Of a DNA stretch of 60,778 nt, positions 25,403 to 34,389 are shown one piece after another; the stretch's first letter is position 1, and each line of letters opens with the position of its first letter. The notes under the pieces were generated by a model that did not search any database, was not told the DNA's origin, and was given only the letters and a program-made list of their open reading frames with translations. Position numbers and translations under genes: made by a program. The stretch is from VFKU01 sp964411925 (GTDB lineage: Bacteria; Hydrogenedentota; Hydrogenedentia; Hydrogenedentales; GCA-2746185): the NCBI GenBank assembly GCA_964411925.1, contig CAYPNI010000008.1, positions 1-60,778 of the forward strand, read 5' to 3'.

Positions 25403-26482
25403 TCATTCCTGCACCACGTAGGCCTCGATGAGGATGTCCTCACCAACCGGCGTCGCTTTCATATCGCGCAACAGGATCGCCTCGCTCATGGACTTTACGC
25501 CCGCGCCCGAGACCGCTGGGACCGCGTCTTTGCCGCCGATGATCTTCGGCGCGACGAAGAACATCACCTTGTCCACGACGCCCGCCTCGAACGCCGAGGC
25601 ATGCGTCGCGCCGCCTCCCTCGATGAGCACGCTCGCCACGTCGCGCCGGCCGAGTTCGCGCATCAGCACGCGCATGTCGAGCCCGCCCTCCGCGCGCGGA
25701 ATCTGCAGCACCTCGTCCGCGCCCCGCGCCGTATGGCCTTCCGGCACGGCGACCCAAGTCGGCGCGTCGCTCTCGTGCCGGAAGACGCGCTTGTCCGGCG
25801 ACAAGTACTCGTCTGCATCCAGGATGATGCGTATCGGGTCTTTGGCCTTGCCCTCGGCCAGGCGCGTGGTGAGGCTCGGGTCGTCGAGCATCACCGTGCG
25901 GCTGCCGACGAGGATCGCGTCGACTTCATTCCGCAGCCGGTGCACGTACGCGCGGGCGGTCTCGCCGGTCACCCACTTCGAGTCCCCGGTGCGCGTCGCG
26001 ATTTTCCCGTCGAGCGACATCGCGCATTTCGCGATGACGAACGCGGACCCCGTCGTGATGTGTTTGACGAACGCCTCATTCATGCGCCGGGACTCAGCCT
26101 CGAGCAGGCCGACCTCGACGTTGACGCCCATCTCACGCAAGGCGGCAATGCCCCGCCCGGAAACCTTCGGGTTTGGATCCACCATCGCGACGGCGATGCG
26201 CTTCGGACGGCGTTCTTTGAACAGGTCCACGCAGGGCGGCGTCTTGCCGTTGTGGGCGCAGGGCTCAAGGGTGACGTAGATCGTCGCGCCGGAAACGTCG
26301 CCTGCCGCGCGCAGCGCGTTCACCTCGGCGTGCGGACCGCCGGCGCGCTCGTGAAACCCCTCACCGATGACGCGCCCGTCGCGCACGACGACGCAACCGA
26401 CCATCGGATTGGGGCTGGTGCGCCCGCGCCCGCGCTCGGCCAGGGCCAGCGCGCGCTCCATGTAGTCGCGATCGGTCGCCAT
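25403..26482 (-). CDS. ribD: Riboflavin biosynthesis deaminase/reductase
   Basis: The 359-residue bifunctional enzyme deaminates and then reduces the pyrimidine intermediate of riboflavin synthesis. The N-terminal deaminase shows the zinc site H51-A-E53 and PC75-x8-C84 (PCAHNGKTPPC). The reductase domain (about 150-359) shows AKCAMSLDGKIAT and VLIEGGG. The frame is open 39 codons further upstream, but homologues begin just before the YMERAL helix, which fits the ATG at 26482. No Shine-Dalgarno is visible there: the region before the ATG is the U-rich end of a putative terminator. It is the first gene downstream of the FMN riboswitch. Confidence 0.95.
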   Translation of the reverse strand: MATDRDYMERALALAERGRGRTSPNPMVGCVVVRDGRVIGEGFHERAGGPHAEVNALRAAGDVSGATIYVTLEPCAHNGKTPPCVDLFKERRPKRIAVAMVDPNPKVSGRGIAALREMGVNVEVGLLEAESRRMNEAFVKHITTGSAFVIAKCAMSLDGKIATRTGDSKWVTGETARAYVHRLRNEVDAILVGSRTVMLDDPSLTTRLAEGKAKDPIRIILDADEYLSPDKRVFRHESDAPTWVAVPEGHTARGADEVLQIPRAEGGLDMRVLMRELGRRDVASVLIEGGGATHASAFEAGVVDKVMFFVAPKIIGGKDAVPAVSGAGVKSMSEAILLRDMKATPVGEDILIEAYVVQE

Positions 26483-26528
26483 AAAACGAAATCGTCCCGC
26501 GTGCGTGCACACAACACCCTCGGGACGA
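26483..26528 (-). terminator. Putative terminator hairpin of the FMN riboswitch
   Basis: On the minus strand TCGTCCCG (26528-26521) pairs with CGGGACGA (26499-26492) and is followed by TTTCGTTTT directly before the ribD ATG. A smaller GTGC/GCAC helix lies in the loop. A stem plus U-rich tail between an FMN aptamer and ribD is the expected position for a transcriptional off-switch. The tail is interrupted by CG, so strength is uncertain. Confidence 0.55.
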
Positions 26529-26619
26529 CGAAACCGCGACGCGCGCCCATTCATGCCCTGCCGCCGGCCACACGACCGGCCGCCGCAGCCCGGGCACACC
26601 TCAGGCGCACACGCGTCTC

Positions 26620-26740
<121 letters not shown>

Positions 26741-26762
26741 AAGCTATGAACTATCTGTACAG

Positions 26763-26791
26763 AGTATACCCGTGCGCCGAAACCCAGTCAA
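26763..26791 (-). promoter_or_regulatory. Sigma-70 promoter of the riboflavin operon
   Basis: On the minus strand TTGACT (26791-26786) and TATACT (26768-26763) are 17 bases apart, each one mismatch from consensus. The start of transcription would be near 26756, about 16 bases before the riboswitch P1 stem. Confidence 0.8.
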
Positions 26792-26824
26792 AACCCGCGG
26801 CTCCCGTGCAGGCCGTTGCTAGTG

Positions 26825-26830
26825 TAAAAT
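26825..26830 (+). promoter_or_regulatory. -10 hexamer placed for leaderless transcription
   Basis: TAAAAT ends 5 bases before the ATG at 26836, with no Shine-Dalgarno sequence in between. This start diverges from the riboflavin promoter, whose -35 box lies about 35 bases upstream of it. Confidence 0.45.
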
Positions 26831-26835
26831 CCAAC

Positions 26836-27747
26836 ATGGTTCGTCGCCGCGCCCACGGATTGGCCCTCCCCATTCTCGCGTTCACGGCCGCCTTCGGGTC
26901 GGCCCTGCCCAGCGCCGCAGACGACACGGTCTACTCTCTCGACTACCAGTTCGATCTTCCGGTCGGCTCGCGCCACTTCCAGCGAATCAAGATGGAATCG
27001 AGCATCGCCGATACGCTGCACACCGGCGCGACCTCGAAGAACGCTCCAACACGTACCGCCGGACTCGAGGTAATCTACGAAGTTGAAATCGTTGAGAAGA
27101 AGCCGAATGCCGGGCCGACCCGGGCTGTGTTCATCGTGAAATCCGGGAAAGCCACCGTCAACGGCGCGCCTTCCTGGGCGCCACGGCCCGACACCCGGAT
27201 GGACGTTCGCCGCACGGCGGAAGGCTACGAAGTCGATGGATTTCCCGCGTATCTCGATCCGGCGGTCGCTGAGCTGATCAGAATTACGTTCTCGCAAGTC
27301 TCCGACGAATTTCAGATGGAACACGACGCGTTCATGCCCGATTCGGCAAAAATCGGCGACGTGTGGGGCGTCGATCTCGAGGCGTTCCGGCGCATGCAAC
27401 GCGGTCACGCGCTGTTGTATGACGAGGCAAAACTGGAGGGCAGCACATCGCTCGCAGCGCGCGCGACACTGGGCAACACCGATGTCCTGATTCTGGAGAC
27501 GAGACTCACGGCGGACGGAATTCGGCTCACGCCCGAGCCTGGCCTCCCGAAGATTGCCGGAACGGGCCAATTTACCGCCCAGGTCGTGGTGCCCATCGAT
27601 ACGACGCTCGGCCCGAAACGTTTCAAGCAGGAATCGAATTTTGTGTTGCGGAGCCAACCGCGCAACGGCAAGTTCATTGAGCGAAACGGCTCCGGTTCAA
27701 TTCAGATCGACTTCGACTACCCCGATCAGCGCGCGCGGACGCCGTAA
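26836..27747 (+). CDS. Secreted protein of unknown function, 303 aa
   Basis: The product has a signal peptide (cleavage near PSAADD, about residue 26) and then a mostly beta-rich mature part. Its pattern (N-terminal YSLDYQFDLPVGSRHFQRIKM, repeated ~60-residue beta units, FTAQVVVPIDTTLG and RFKQESNFVLRSQ near the end) recalls periplasmic or outer-membrane-linked beta proteins such as DUF6263, but I cannot confirm a family. I chose the ATG at 26836, where the signal peptide starts, over an in-frame codon 90 bases upstream that lies inside the riboswitch promoter region. The MMPL transporter gene follows after 155 bases, so it may be an accessory factor for that exporter. Confidence 0.65.
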   Translation: MVRRRAHGLALPILAFTAAFGSALPSAADDTVYSLDYQFDLPVGSRHFQRIKMESSIADTLHTGATSKNAPTRTAGLEVIYEVEIVEKKPNAGPTRAVFIVKSGKATVNGAPSWAPRPDTRMDVRRTAEGYEVDGFPAYLDPAVAELIRITFSQVSDEFQMEHDAFMPDSAKIGDVWGVDLEAFRRMQRGHALLYDEAKLEGSTSLAARATLGNTDVLILETRLTADGIRLTPEPGLPKIAGTGQFTAQVVVPIDTTLGPKRFKQESNFVLRSQPRNGKFIERNGSGSIQIDFDYPDQRARTP

Positions 27748-27813
27748 CGCGGCCCGGTGCCAGTCTCGCGACTTTCATTCCGCACTCCCGTTGATATCCG
27801 CGGCGGGAAATGT

Positions 27814-27841
27814 TTGAGAATCGCGCATCGGGTACTATAGG
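27814..27841 (+). promoter_or_regulatory. Putative promoter for the MMPL transporter gene
   Basis: TTGAGA (27814-27819) and TATAGG (27836-27841) are 16 bases apart, about 60 bases upstream of the GTG at 27903. The -10 match is moderate. Confidence 0.4.
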
Positions 27842-27902
27842 CCGCCGCTCGCGGGCTGCCGTTCCCAACTCGCGACAGCGTGACAACGATCCGGAGTGTA
27901 GC

Positions 27903-30110
27903 GTGCCGAAGACTCGCATCTTCTCGCCCAAACGAATCGCCGTCGGCGTCTTCCTGCTGACCGTCGCCGCGGCGTTCCCCGGGATCACCATGCTGCACAT
28001 CGAAACGGACGCGGCGGCGGGATACATTCCCCGGCGCGGCCCGGAGGCCGAGTTCTACCGGCGCTATCTCGATGAATTCATCCCCGACTTCGGAACGCTG
28101 GTCATCGCGACGGGGGACGTGTGGCGGCCCGATCGGTGGCAGGCGCTCTGCGATCTCTCCGAGGAGCTTGAAGGCCTCGACGTGGTCGAACGCGTGATCG
28201 GCCTGCCGAACGCCGAGTATGTGACGGGGACCTCGGAGCAGGTCGAGGTCGAGGACTTCGCGGATCTCGTGCCGGAAGCCGGCAACGCGCTGCGCGACAT
28301 CGCAGTGGGTTACAAGCCCTACATCGGTACGTTGGTCACGCCCGACGGCCGCGCGGTCGCGCTCTACGTTCCCTCGGCAGAAGACGCCGACGCGCTCAAG
28401 TTCGACAGCGCCGTAACTCCGATCATCGACAAGTACGCCCCGGTGTTCAAGGACAGTGCGGGCGGCGACCTCTTCCAGAGCGGCGACCACTACGTCAGCG
28501 CGGAGATCGCGCGGTTGACGGCGTCGTCGAACCTGATGATCGGCGCGTCGATGCTCATCATGTTCATCGTTGCATCGATCGCGTTGCGCAGCATCATCGG
28601 CGGATTGATGGCGGTCGCCTCGGGCATCTTCGGCGCGTACTTCACCTTCGCGCTGATGGGCTACCTGGGTCTCACGCAGAACTCGGTCAATTCGCTTGTC
28701 CTCAATCTCATCATCCCGTATGGGACGGCTTATACGATTCACGCGGTCGATTACGTCAAGCGCGATCGGCAGTTCTTCCTGGGAATCGTGCCCGTTTCGG
28801 GAGTCTCGGCGTTTCTGTTCGCGGGGCTATCGACCATGATTGGCTTCGGCATGACGGCCATCAGCACCGTGCAGAACATCATCCAGTTTGGTCTTCTGGG
28901 CGCGTTCGGCGTGCTCATGATCATGTACACGACCGCGTTGCTCACGTTCCCCATCACGGCGCGCCTGGCAGCTCGGCAGCCGGCAACGGTCGAGCATCCC
29001 ACGCCCAGGCTGATTCTTGCGGCGATGCGCATGTCGAAGTTCCGCGTCGTCTCGATCGTCGTTCTTGTGCTGGCGGTCACCATCTACGGCGCGTTGCAGA
29101 CCCGGGTGAACTACGAAGCGATTGACTATCTCCTTCCCGGAAACGCAGCCCGCATCAACGCCGATCGCGGCACCGCACTTTTCAGCCGCCACACGATGCC
29201 GCTCGTGTTCTCGGGCGCGAAACCCGGGGATGCGCTCGATCCCGCCACCTGGGCCAAGGTTGACGCGCTGCTCACCGGCCTCGAACGCGACTATGCCGGG
29301 CTGCGGACGTCCTGGCTCTACGATCAGGTCGAGCAACTGAGCCTCGCGTTCACCGCGGATGAGCCCGAGCCTACGGCGATGCCGCGCGATCCGGACCTGA
29401 TCGCGCAATACCTGGTGCTCTTCGATGAGCACGACCTCGAACCCTACGTGGATTCCGATCGCAAGGACCTGAACGTGGTGTTGGGTATTCCGTTCCGGAA
29501 TTCAGCGTCGTACAACGCGTTCCACCGCGATCTCGACCGGCGCCTGGCCGATGCCGGCTTGAATGCGGAGATCACCGGACGGCAGCACTTCTTTTTCGAG
29601 GTAGGCGATCTCATTGCGGTTCAGAATTTGCAGTCGGTCGGGATGGGTCTGGCCGTGTTGTTCGTGAGCTTCGCGCTCATGGCGCGCTCGGCCCGCGTCG
29701 GCGGGATCGCCACGCTCGTCAATGCCGTGCCCGTCGCCGGGTGCATCGCCGTCGTGGCGCTGCTCGGGTTCGACATGGATATCGGCAGTTCCATCGTCGC
29801 CGCGGTTGCGCTCGGCATGGTCGTGGATGACACGGGCCACCTCATCACGCGGTATCGAGCGCATCGAAGTGCCGGTCTCCCGCCTGAACTCGCCGCGAAT
29901 CGAATGGTGTCCGAATTGTGGTATTCGGTTGCGGTTACGACTACCGTCATCGCCATTGGATTCTCCGTCGCCAATCTTGCCCCGCTGGTCCCGTTTCACA
30001 CCTTCTCCCGCACGCTCACCGCGACCATGATCCTTGCTGTCTTTTGCGATCTGCTGCTCCTGCCCGCGTTGCTCATTCAGTTCGACCGGGAGCAAAAGCC
30101 GGCCGCCTGA
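27903..30110 (+). CDS. MMPL/RND-superfamily membrane transporter
   Basis: The 735-residue protein has the RND layout: one N-terminal helix (about 13-35), a large periplasmic loop, a bundle of five to six helices (about 205-390), a second helix and loop (about 385-570), and a second bundle to the C-terminus. The proton-relay region reads GMVVDDTGHLITRYR, as in MMPL/HpnN-type exporters of lipids and hopanoids. The GTG at 27903 has GGAG seven bases before it and gives a short cytoplasmic N-terminus with KTRIFSPKR before the first helix. No membrane fusion protein or outer-membrane channel gene is adjacent. The substrate is unknown, and lipids are likely by family. Confidence 0.9.
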   Translation: MPKTRIFSPKRIAVGVFLLTVAAAFPGITMLHIETDAAAGYIPRRGPEAEFYRRYLDEFIPDFGTLVIATGDVWRPDRWQALCDLSEELEGLDVVERVIGLPNAEYVTGTSEQVEVEDFADLVPEAGNALRDIAVGYKPYIGTLVTPDGRAVALYVPSAEDADALKFDSAVTPIIDKYAPVFKDSAGGDLFQSGDHYVSAEIARLTASSNLMIGASMLIMFIVASIALRSIIGGLMAVASGIFGAYFTFALMGYLGLTQNSVNSLVLNLIIPYGTAYTIHAVDYVKRDRQFFLGIVPVSGVSAFLFAGLSTMIGFGMTAISTVQNIIQFGLLGAFGVLMIMYTTALLTFPITARLAARQPATVEHPTPRLILAAMRMSKFRVVSIVVLVLAVTIYGALQTRVNYEAIDYLLPGNAARINADRGTALFSRHTMPLVFSGAKPGDALDPATWAKVDALLTGLERDYAGLRTSWLYDQVEQLSLAFTADEPEPTAMPRDPDLIAQYLVLFDEHDLEPYVDSDRKDLNVVLGIPFRNSASYNAFHRDLDRRLADAGLNAEITGRQHFFFEVGDLIAVQNLQSVGMGLAVLFVSFALMARSARVGGIATLVNAVPVAGCIAVVALLGFDMDIGSSIVAAVALGMVVDDTGHLITRYRAHRSAGLPPELAANRMVSELWYSVAVTTTVIAIGFSVANLAPLVPFHTFSRTLTATMILAVFCDLLLLPALLIQFDREQKPAA

Positions 30111-30182
30111 GGCGGGACACGATTGCGCGCCGCCGCCCAGGGTGCTACGTTGTCGCGCAACCAGCTTCCGGAGGGGTTCCCA

Positions 30183-31046
30183 ATGATTACCGGTCCATTC
30201 CGCGGGTTCGACGTCGCGATCATCGATCCGGGTATCGCCGTGGTTACGTTCAATCAGCCCGACCGCATGAACGGAATGACGATGCCGATGAAGCGCGATC
30301 TCATCGAGGTCGTCGCCCAGGCGCAGATGGACGAGACATTGCGCGTCGTCGTGTTCACCGGCTCGGGCCGCGCATTCTCCGCGGGCGACGACATCGCCGC
30401 GCCGATGGACGCGCAGGACGCGCCGGACGGGATCGTGCCGGACATCCCCATGGGGTTCAGCCGGGCGCGAAACCACGCGCTGGGGACGTACAACGGCTTG
30501 CGGACGTTTTCGCAGGCATTGAACCGCGCGGTGCGCGACCTCGACAAGATGACAATCGCCGCGATCAACGGCGCGGCCATCCAATCCGGAATGTCGCTCG
30601 CCCTCTCGTGTGATTTTCGTATCGCGTCAACGGCCGCGCGCATCGGCAGCGGCACACTGCGGTTCGGGCTGTTGCCGGACGAGGGCGGGCACTATCTCCT
30701 GTTGCAGAATCTCGGCCTTGCGCGCGCGATCGAGTTTCTGTTCCGCAACAGAATTGCCAACGCCGAGGAAGCGCTCGCGCTCGGGCTCGTCAACGACGTG
30801 GTCGCACCGGACGCGCTCATGCCGCGCGCGATGGAGCTTGCCCGGGAACTCGCGAACGGGCCGCAGGTGTCCATGCGCCTCCTGAAGCGGTCGCTTTACC
30901 GCGCCGCGGAATCGAACTTCGACGTCGCGCTCGAAGACATCGCGTCCAAGACTTCGGTGTCCGATCAGCATGCCGATGCGCGCGAAGGCATCGCCGCGTT
31001 CCGCGAAAAACGCAAACCCGAATTCAACGCATGGCTGAACGAATAG
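30183..31046 (+). CDS. Enoyl-CoA hydratase/isomerase-family protein
   Basis: The 287-residue protein is a crotonase-fold enzyme. The oxyanion-hole segments are FSAGDDIAA (about residues 64-72) and INGAAIQSGMSLALSCD, and the second-half acidic residues lie in GLLPDEGGHYLL. The family covers enoyl-CoA hydratases, isomerases and dehydratases of fatty-acid or aromatic degradation. The specific reaction cannot be read. GGAGGGG precedes the ATG at 30183 with good spacing, so I ignore the in-frame extension upstream. It follows the MMPL gene by 72 bases, and the two may be transcribed together. Confidence 0.9.
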   Translation: MITGPFRGFDVAIIDPGIAVVTFNQPDRMNGMTMPMKRDLIEVVAQAQMDETLRVVVFTGSGRAFSAGDDIAAPMDAQDAPDGIVPDIPMGFSRARNHALGTYNGLRTFSQALNRAVRDLDKMTIAAINGAAIQSGMSLALSCDFRIASTAARIGSGTLRFGLLPDEGGHYLLLQNLGLARAIEFLFRNRIANAEEALALGLVNDVVAPDALMPRAMELARELANGPQVSMRLLKRSLYRAAESNFDVALEDIASKTSVSDQHADAREGIAAFREKRKPEFNAWLNE

Positions 31047-31133
31047 GCGCCTCAGACGACGGCCGTCGCGATTCAGGCGCGCAGCGGCGCGGCCGCTCGC
31101 GCGTTCTTCGGGCTGAATCGAAACGCACCACTC

Positions 31134-31163
31134 GTGTCATTCCCGCGAAGGCGGGAATGACAC
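31134..31163. repeat. Perfect palindrome, family B
   Basis: GTGTCATTCCCGC and GCGGGAATGACAC are perfect complements with loop GAAG (13-4-13). It lies in the 215-base gap between the convergent ends of the enoyl-CoA hydratase and FdhF-like genes, where it could stop transcription from both sides. There is no U-tract, so it is not a classical terminator. The rest of the gap holds nothing I recognise. Confidence 0.8.
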
Positions 31164-31261
31164 CGGTGAGAATTCAGAAGCAAATGCTCAGTTCATCGCG
31201 CCAAGCGTTTTGCAACGAAAACGATTCGCTTCAAGCGCACACGTCATGCCACCGTTGAGCA

Positions 31262-33478
31262 TCAAAGCTTCTCGAGTCGCGCCCGGGCGTTGTAATCCGG
31301 GATCCCCGACTCGGCCGATCGGCACGAGCGATCCAACAGCCGGTTTCCCTCGGGCCAATGGACCTGCACGCTGCCCTCCTTCACCGGCGACAGGAGCGCG
31401 GCCCCTTCAAACTCGCCGAATTCGCTCACCAGCCGCACGCGATCGCCGTCCGCAATGCCGAATCGCGCCGCGTCCCCCGGAGCAATCAGAACAGCCTCGC
31501 GTTCCGCTCCGGTCAACGCGTCGCGCCGCTCCTGGATCATCGAGTTGAACTGCTTGCCCCGGCGCGTCGTTACGATCAGTTGTCCGGCGGGGTCCGCGGG
31601 CATGGGGATCGATACCCGCTCGAACGTCGCGCGGCCGTCCGGCGTCGGAAAGCGTCCGCCTTCGCACAGGTGCGCGCCGCCATACTGAATTTGGTCTCCA
31701 CGGCGCTCGAGGCGTTGAATGCCGTCGTACATGGGCACAACGCGCGCGATTTCCTCGCGGACGGCCGCCGTTGAATCGAGCGACAACGCGTCTGCGTGTT
31801 CCGGCTTCACGCGCCGCGCGAGGTCGAGGAAGACCTCCCACTCGGGCCGCGCCTCACCGATTCGGCGTCCCGCAATCTCCGGACTGAAAATAATGCGCCG
31901 CTCGGTCGACGTTTCCGTCACACCGCCGGGTGTTTCGTAGCGTGTAGCGGCCGGTAACAACAGGACCGCGTCCGCGGGATCGACGAGCATTTGCGAGGAC
32001 AACACGAGATCATAGTGCACACGGAGTGGAATCCGTGCCAGCGCGTCTTCGACAAAATCCGGATCGGGCAACACGTCAAGGAAGTTTCCGCCGACCGAGA
32101 ACAACACATCGAGATCGCCGCGCGCGGCGGCCTCGAGCATCTCAGGCGCATTCAGCCCCGGCGCGCCGGGCACGGGAAACCCCCACTCCCGCGCCAGCGC
32201 GTCCGCGTTTTCCGGCGTGACCGGTTTCCCGCCGGGAAACGCCGTCGCATACGCACCCATCTCCGCGCCGCCCTGCACGCCCGAATGCCCGCGAATCGGC
32301 ATCAGGCCGCAACCGTCGCGGCCGACGTATCCCCGCGCGAGCCCGAGGTTTACGATCGCGCGCACGTTATCGACACCGTTCGCGTGCTGCGTGATCCCCA
32401 TGCTCCACACGAGCACGCCGCGCGCTGCGGCGCTGAGCCGAACCGCGAGATCTTCCATTTCGCTACGGCCGAGGCCCGACCCAGCTTCGAGCGATTCCCA
32501 CGTCTGGGCCGCGAGGTGTTCGCGCAACGCGTCGAAGCCTTCCGTATGCGCACGGATAAACGCGTCTTCGCAGCCGCTGCGTTCGATGAGCGACTTGAGC
32601 ACGCCGCTCAGGAACGCGACGTCGCCGCCGGGCCGTACTTGATAGAACCGGTCGGCGAGCTTCGTGCCGAACAACGCACTCTCGACAACGGACGGAATCC
32701 AGTAGCGTTCCATGCCCGGCTCGCGGTATGGGTTAACCACCAGAATTTGCGCGCCGTTCTTCTTGGCGTGGTGCAGGTATTTCGTCGCAACGGGCTGGTT
32801 GTTCGCCACGTTGCTGCCGATGAATACGATGACGTCGGCGCACAACCAGTCGCGGTATGAACACGTCGTCGCGCCGACGCCCAGCATCTGCTTGAGCGCA
32901 ACCGTGCTCGGCGAGTGGCACACCCGCGCGGCATTGTCGATGTTGTTCGACCCCATCGCGCGCACGGCCTTTTGCGCGCAGTAGTAGGCCTCATTCGGCA
33001 TCCCGCGGCTGGTGAGATAAAACGCGGCACGCTCCGGAGTAGACGCGCGCAATCGCTCCGCGACAAGCTGCAGCGCGTTGTCCCAACTCACGCGCGCGAA
33101 CCCGGCCTCCCCGCGCCGCCGCAGCATCGGATGCGGAATGCGGCCCAGGTCGCGTAACTCGGCGCCGGTCTTGGCGCGCAATGCGGCCGCATCGCGCAGG
33201 ATCCCCGCATCGAGCGGCCCCATGGTGTTGAGCCGCAGCAATCGCAGGCGGATGTTGCACAGGTGCACGCCGTCGAGCGTCCAGTCTTTCAGCCCCGTCG
33301 TGCCCAGCGCGCAGCCGTCGCACACGCCCTCGTTCAGGATGCGCCATGCGTATGCGAACTCGTCGCGGTTCTCCGAAATCGCGCGCAGGATCTCGACATA
33401 GTTGTTCGGGCGCTGTTCCCCGATGCCGAACGGCTTCCAGCTCGCCCAATTGGACGGCGTCCAGCCTTTACGCGTCAT
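31262..33478 (-). CDS. FdhF/YdeP-family molybdopterin oxidoreductase
   Basis: The 738-residue protein is a molybdenum/tungsten bis-MGD enzyme of the formate dehydrogenase-alpha-like FdhF/YdeP group. The N-terminal region has Cys53 and Cys56 (GVCDGCALG) and Cys74 (HLCNIRL). Molybdopterin-binding stretches include VIVFIGSNVANNQPV and SMGITQHANG. A C-terminal nucleotide-binding barrel has RRGKQFNSMIQ. Cys in ARVCHSPSTVA is a candidate molybdenum ligand. Its start overlaps the fdhD stop by four bases. FdhD is the sulfurtransferase that activates such enzymes, so this is a self-contained pair. Formate oxidation is plausible, but YdeP relatives have unproven substrates. Confidence 0.9.
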   Translation of the reverse strand: MTRKGWTPSNWASWKPFGIGEQRPNNYVEILRAISENRDEFAYAWRILNEGVCDGCALGTTGLKDWTLDGVHLCNIRLRLLRLNTMGPLDAGILRDAAALRAKTGAELRDLGRIPHPMLRRRGEAGFARVSWDNALQLVAERLRASTPERAAFYLTSRGMPNEAYYCAQKAVRAMGSNNIDNAARVCHSPSTVALKQMLGVGATTCSYRDWLCADVIVFIGSNVANNQPVATKYLHHAKKNGAQILVVNPYREPGMERYWIPSVVESALFGTKLADRFYQVRPGGDVAFLSGVLKSLIERSGCEDAFIRAHTEGFDALREHLAAQTWESLEAGSGLGRSEMEDLAVRLSAAARGVLVWSMGITQHANGVDNVRAIVNLGLARGYVGRDGCGLMPIRGHSGVQGGAEMGAYATAFPGGKPVTPENADALAREWGFPVPGAPGLNAPEMLEAAARGDLDVLFSVGGNFLDVLPDPDFVEDALARIPLRVHYDLVLSSQMLVDPADAVLLLPAATRYETPGGVTETSTERRIIFSPEIAGRRIGEARPEWEVFLDLARRVKPEHADALSLDSTAAVREEIARVVPMYDGIQRLERRGDQIQYGGAHLCEGGRFPTPDGRATFERVSIPMPADPAGQLIVTTRRGKQFNSMIQERRDALTGAEREAVLIAPGDAARFGIADGDRVRLVSEFGEFEGAALLSPVKEGSVQVHWPEGNRLLDRSCRSAESGIPDYNARARLEKL

Positions 33479-34308
33479 CGCGCGCCCGCTTTCGCGCCCA
33501 GCCGGTCCGCGTGTGAGTACACGGTCGCGCGGCCGCCGCGGCAGAACCCCGCGACGGTGATCCCCAGCCGGTCGGCGGTCTCGACCGCCAGCGAGGATGC
33601 CGCGGACACGGCGAGCAGAATCGGCACACCGGCGCGATATGCCTTGTATACAATTTCGTACGACACACGGCCGCTGACGAAGAGCACGGCGGCCTCGGAC
33701 AGTTGCCCGGTTTCGAGCAGCGTGCCGGCGGCCTTGTCAACGGCGTTGTGCCGGCCAACGTCCTCGCACACGGCGAGCGGCTCTCGCGACGCGGTGAACA
33801 ATCCGGCGGCGTGACAGCCGCCCGTCGCGCGAAAAATCGGCTGGCGCGCGTGCATGGCATCGCGCAGCGCATCGATGTCCGCTACGTCGAGTGCCGCGGC
33901 GTCGTTACGCGGCAACGGTGGGCCGTACACGGCGATGTCAGTGAGCTCGCGCGTGCCGCAGACGCCGCAGGACGCCGACGCGATTGCCGTCCGCCGGCCT
34001 TCCACGCTCTGCGCGACCCACCGTTCCGGGCAAACGACGTCCAGCAGCGAGACGAGGCCCGTTTCCGGGTCCGGCGTCTCCGTGAATGACATCGCCGCAT
34101 CCGGAGCAGGGACGATTCCCTCCGTGAACAGCAGCCCGCGCGCGAGCGCGCGGTCGAGCCCCGGCGTGCGCATCGTCGTCGTGTATGCGACGCTGTTGAG
34201 CCGGATGTGCAGCGGCGCCTCGACGACCAGCGTTTCCGTCGAATCCGCCGACGATTCGCCGTCCAGTCGCGCCGCGGTCACGCGCTTTGTGCCGTCTTCC
34301 GGCTGCAT
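33475..34308 (-). CDS. fdhD: Formate dehydrogenase accessory sulfurtransferase FdhD
   Basis: The 277-residue protein transfers sulfur to the molybdenum cofactor of formate dehydrogenases. The active-site loop is SCGVCG, with both cysteines conserved. The downstream signature CEDVGRHNAVDKAAG and SGRVSYEIVYKAYRAGVPILLAVSA match FdhD. I use the ATG at 34308. A GTG at 34323 adds five residues and is equally possible. Its stop overlaps the start of the molybdoenzyme, which is its probable client. The upstream region is divergent from the DUF1330 gene and contains the CGNNAT hexamer array. Confidence 0.93.
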   Translation of the reverse strand: MQPEDGTKRVTAARLDGESSADSTETLVVEAPLHIRLNSVAYTTTMRTPGLDRALARGLLFTEGIVPAPDAAMSFTETPDPETGLVSLLDVVCPERWVAQSVEGRRTAIASASCGVCGTRELTDIAVYGPPLPRNDAAALDVADIDALRDAMHARQPIFRATGGCHAAGLFTASREPLAVCEDVGRHNAVDKAAGTLLETGQLSEAAVLFVSGRVSYEIVYKAYRAGVPILLAVSAASSLAVETADRLGITVAGFCRGGRATVYSHADRLGAKAGAR

Positions 34309-34327
34309 GATATGTTCACCCACTCGT

Positions 34328-34363
34328 CGTTATCGTAATCCTTATCGGCATCGTTATCGTAAT
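34328..34363. repeat. Degenerate CGNNAT hexamer tandem array
   Basis: Six contiguous hexamers read CGTTAT CGTAAT CCTTAT CGGCAT CGTTAT CGTAAT, with two exact copies of CGTTATCGTAATC at 34328-34340 and 34352-34364. The array lies between fdhD and the DUF1330 gene, close to the fdhD start codon. A second array is at 56765-56806. Confidence 0.75.
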
Positions 34364-34389
34364 CGGCCGCACCCGGCGGAGAGGGCACG

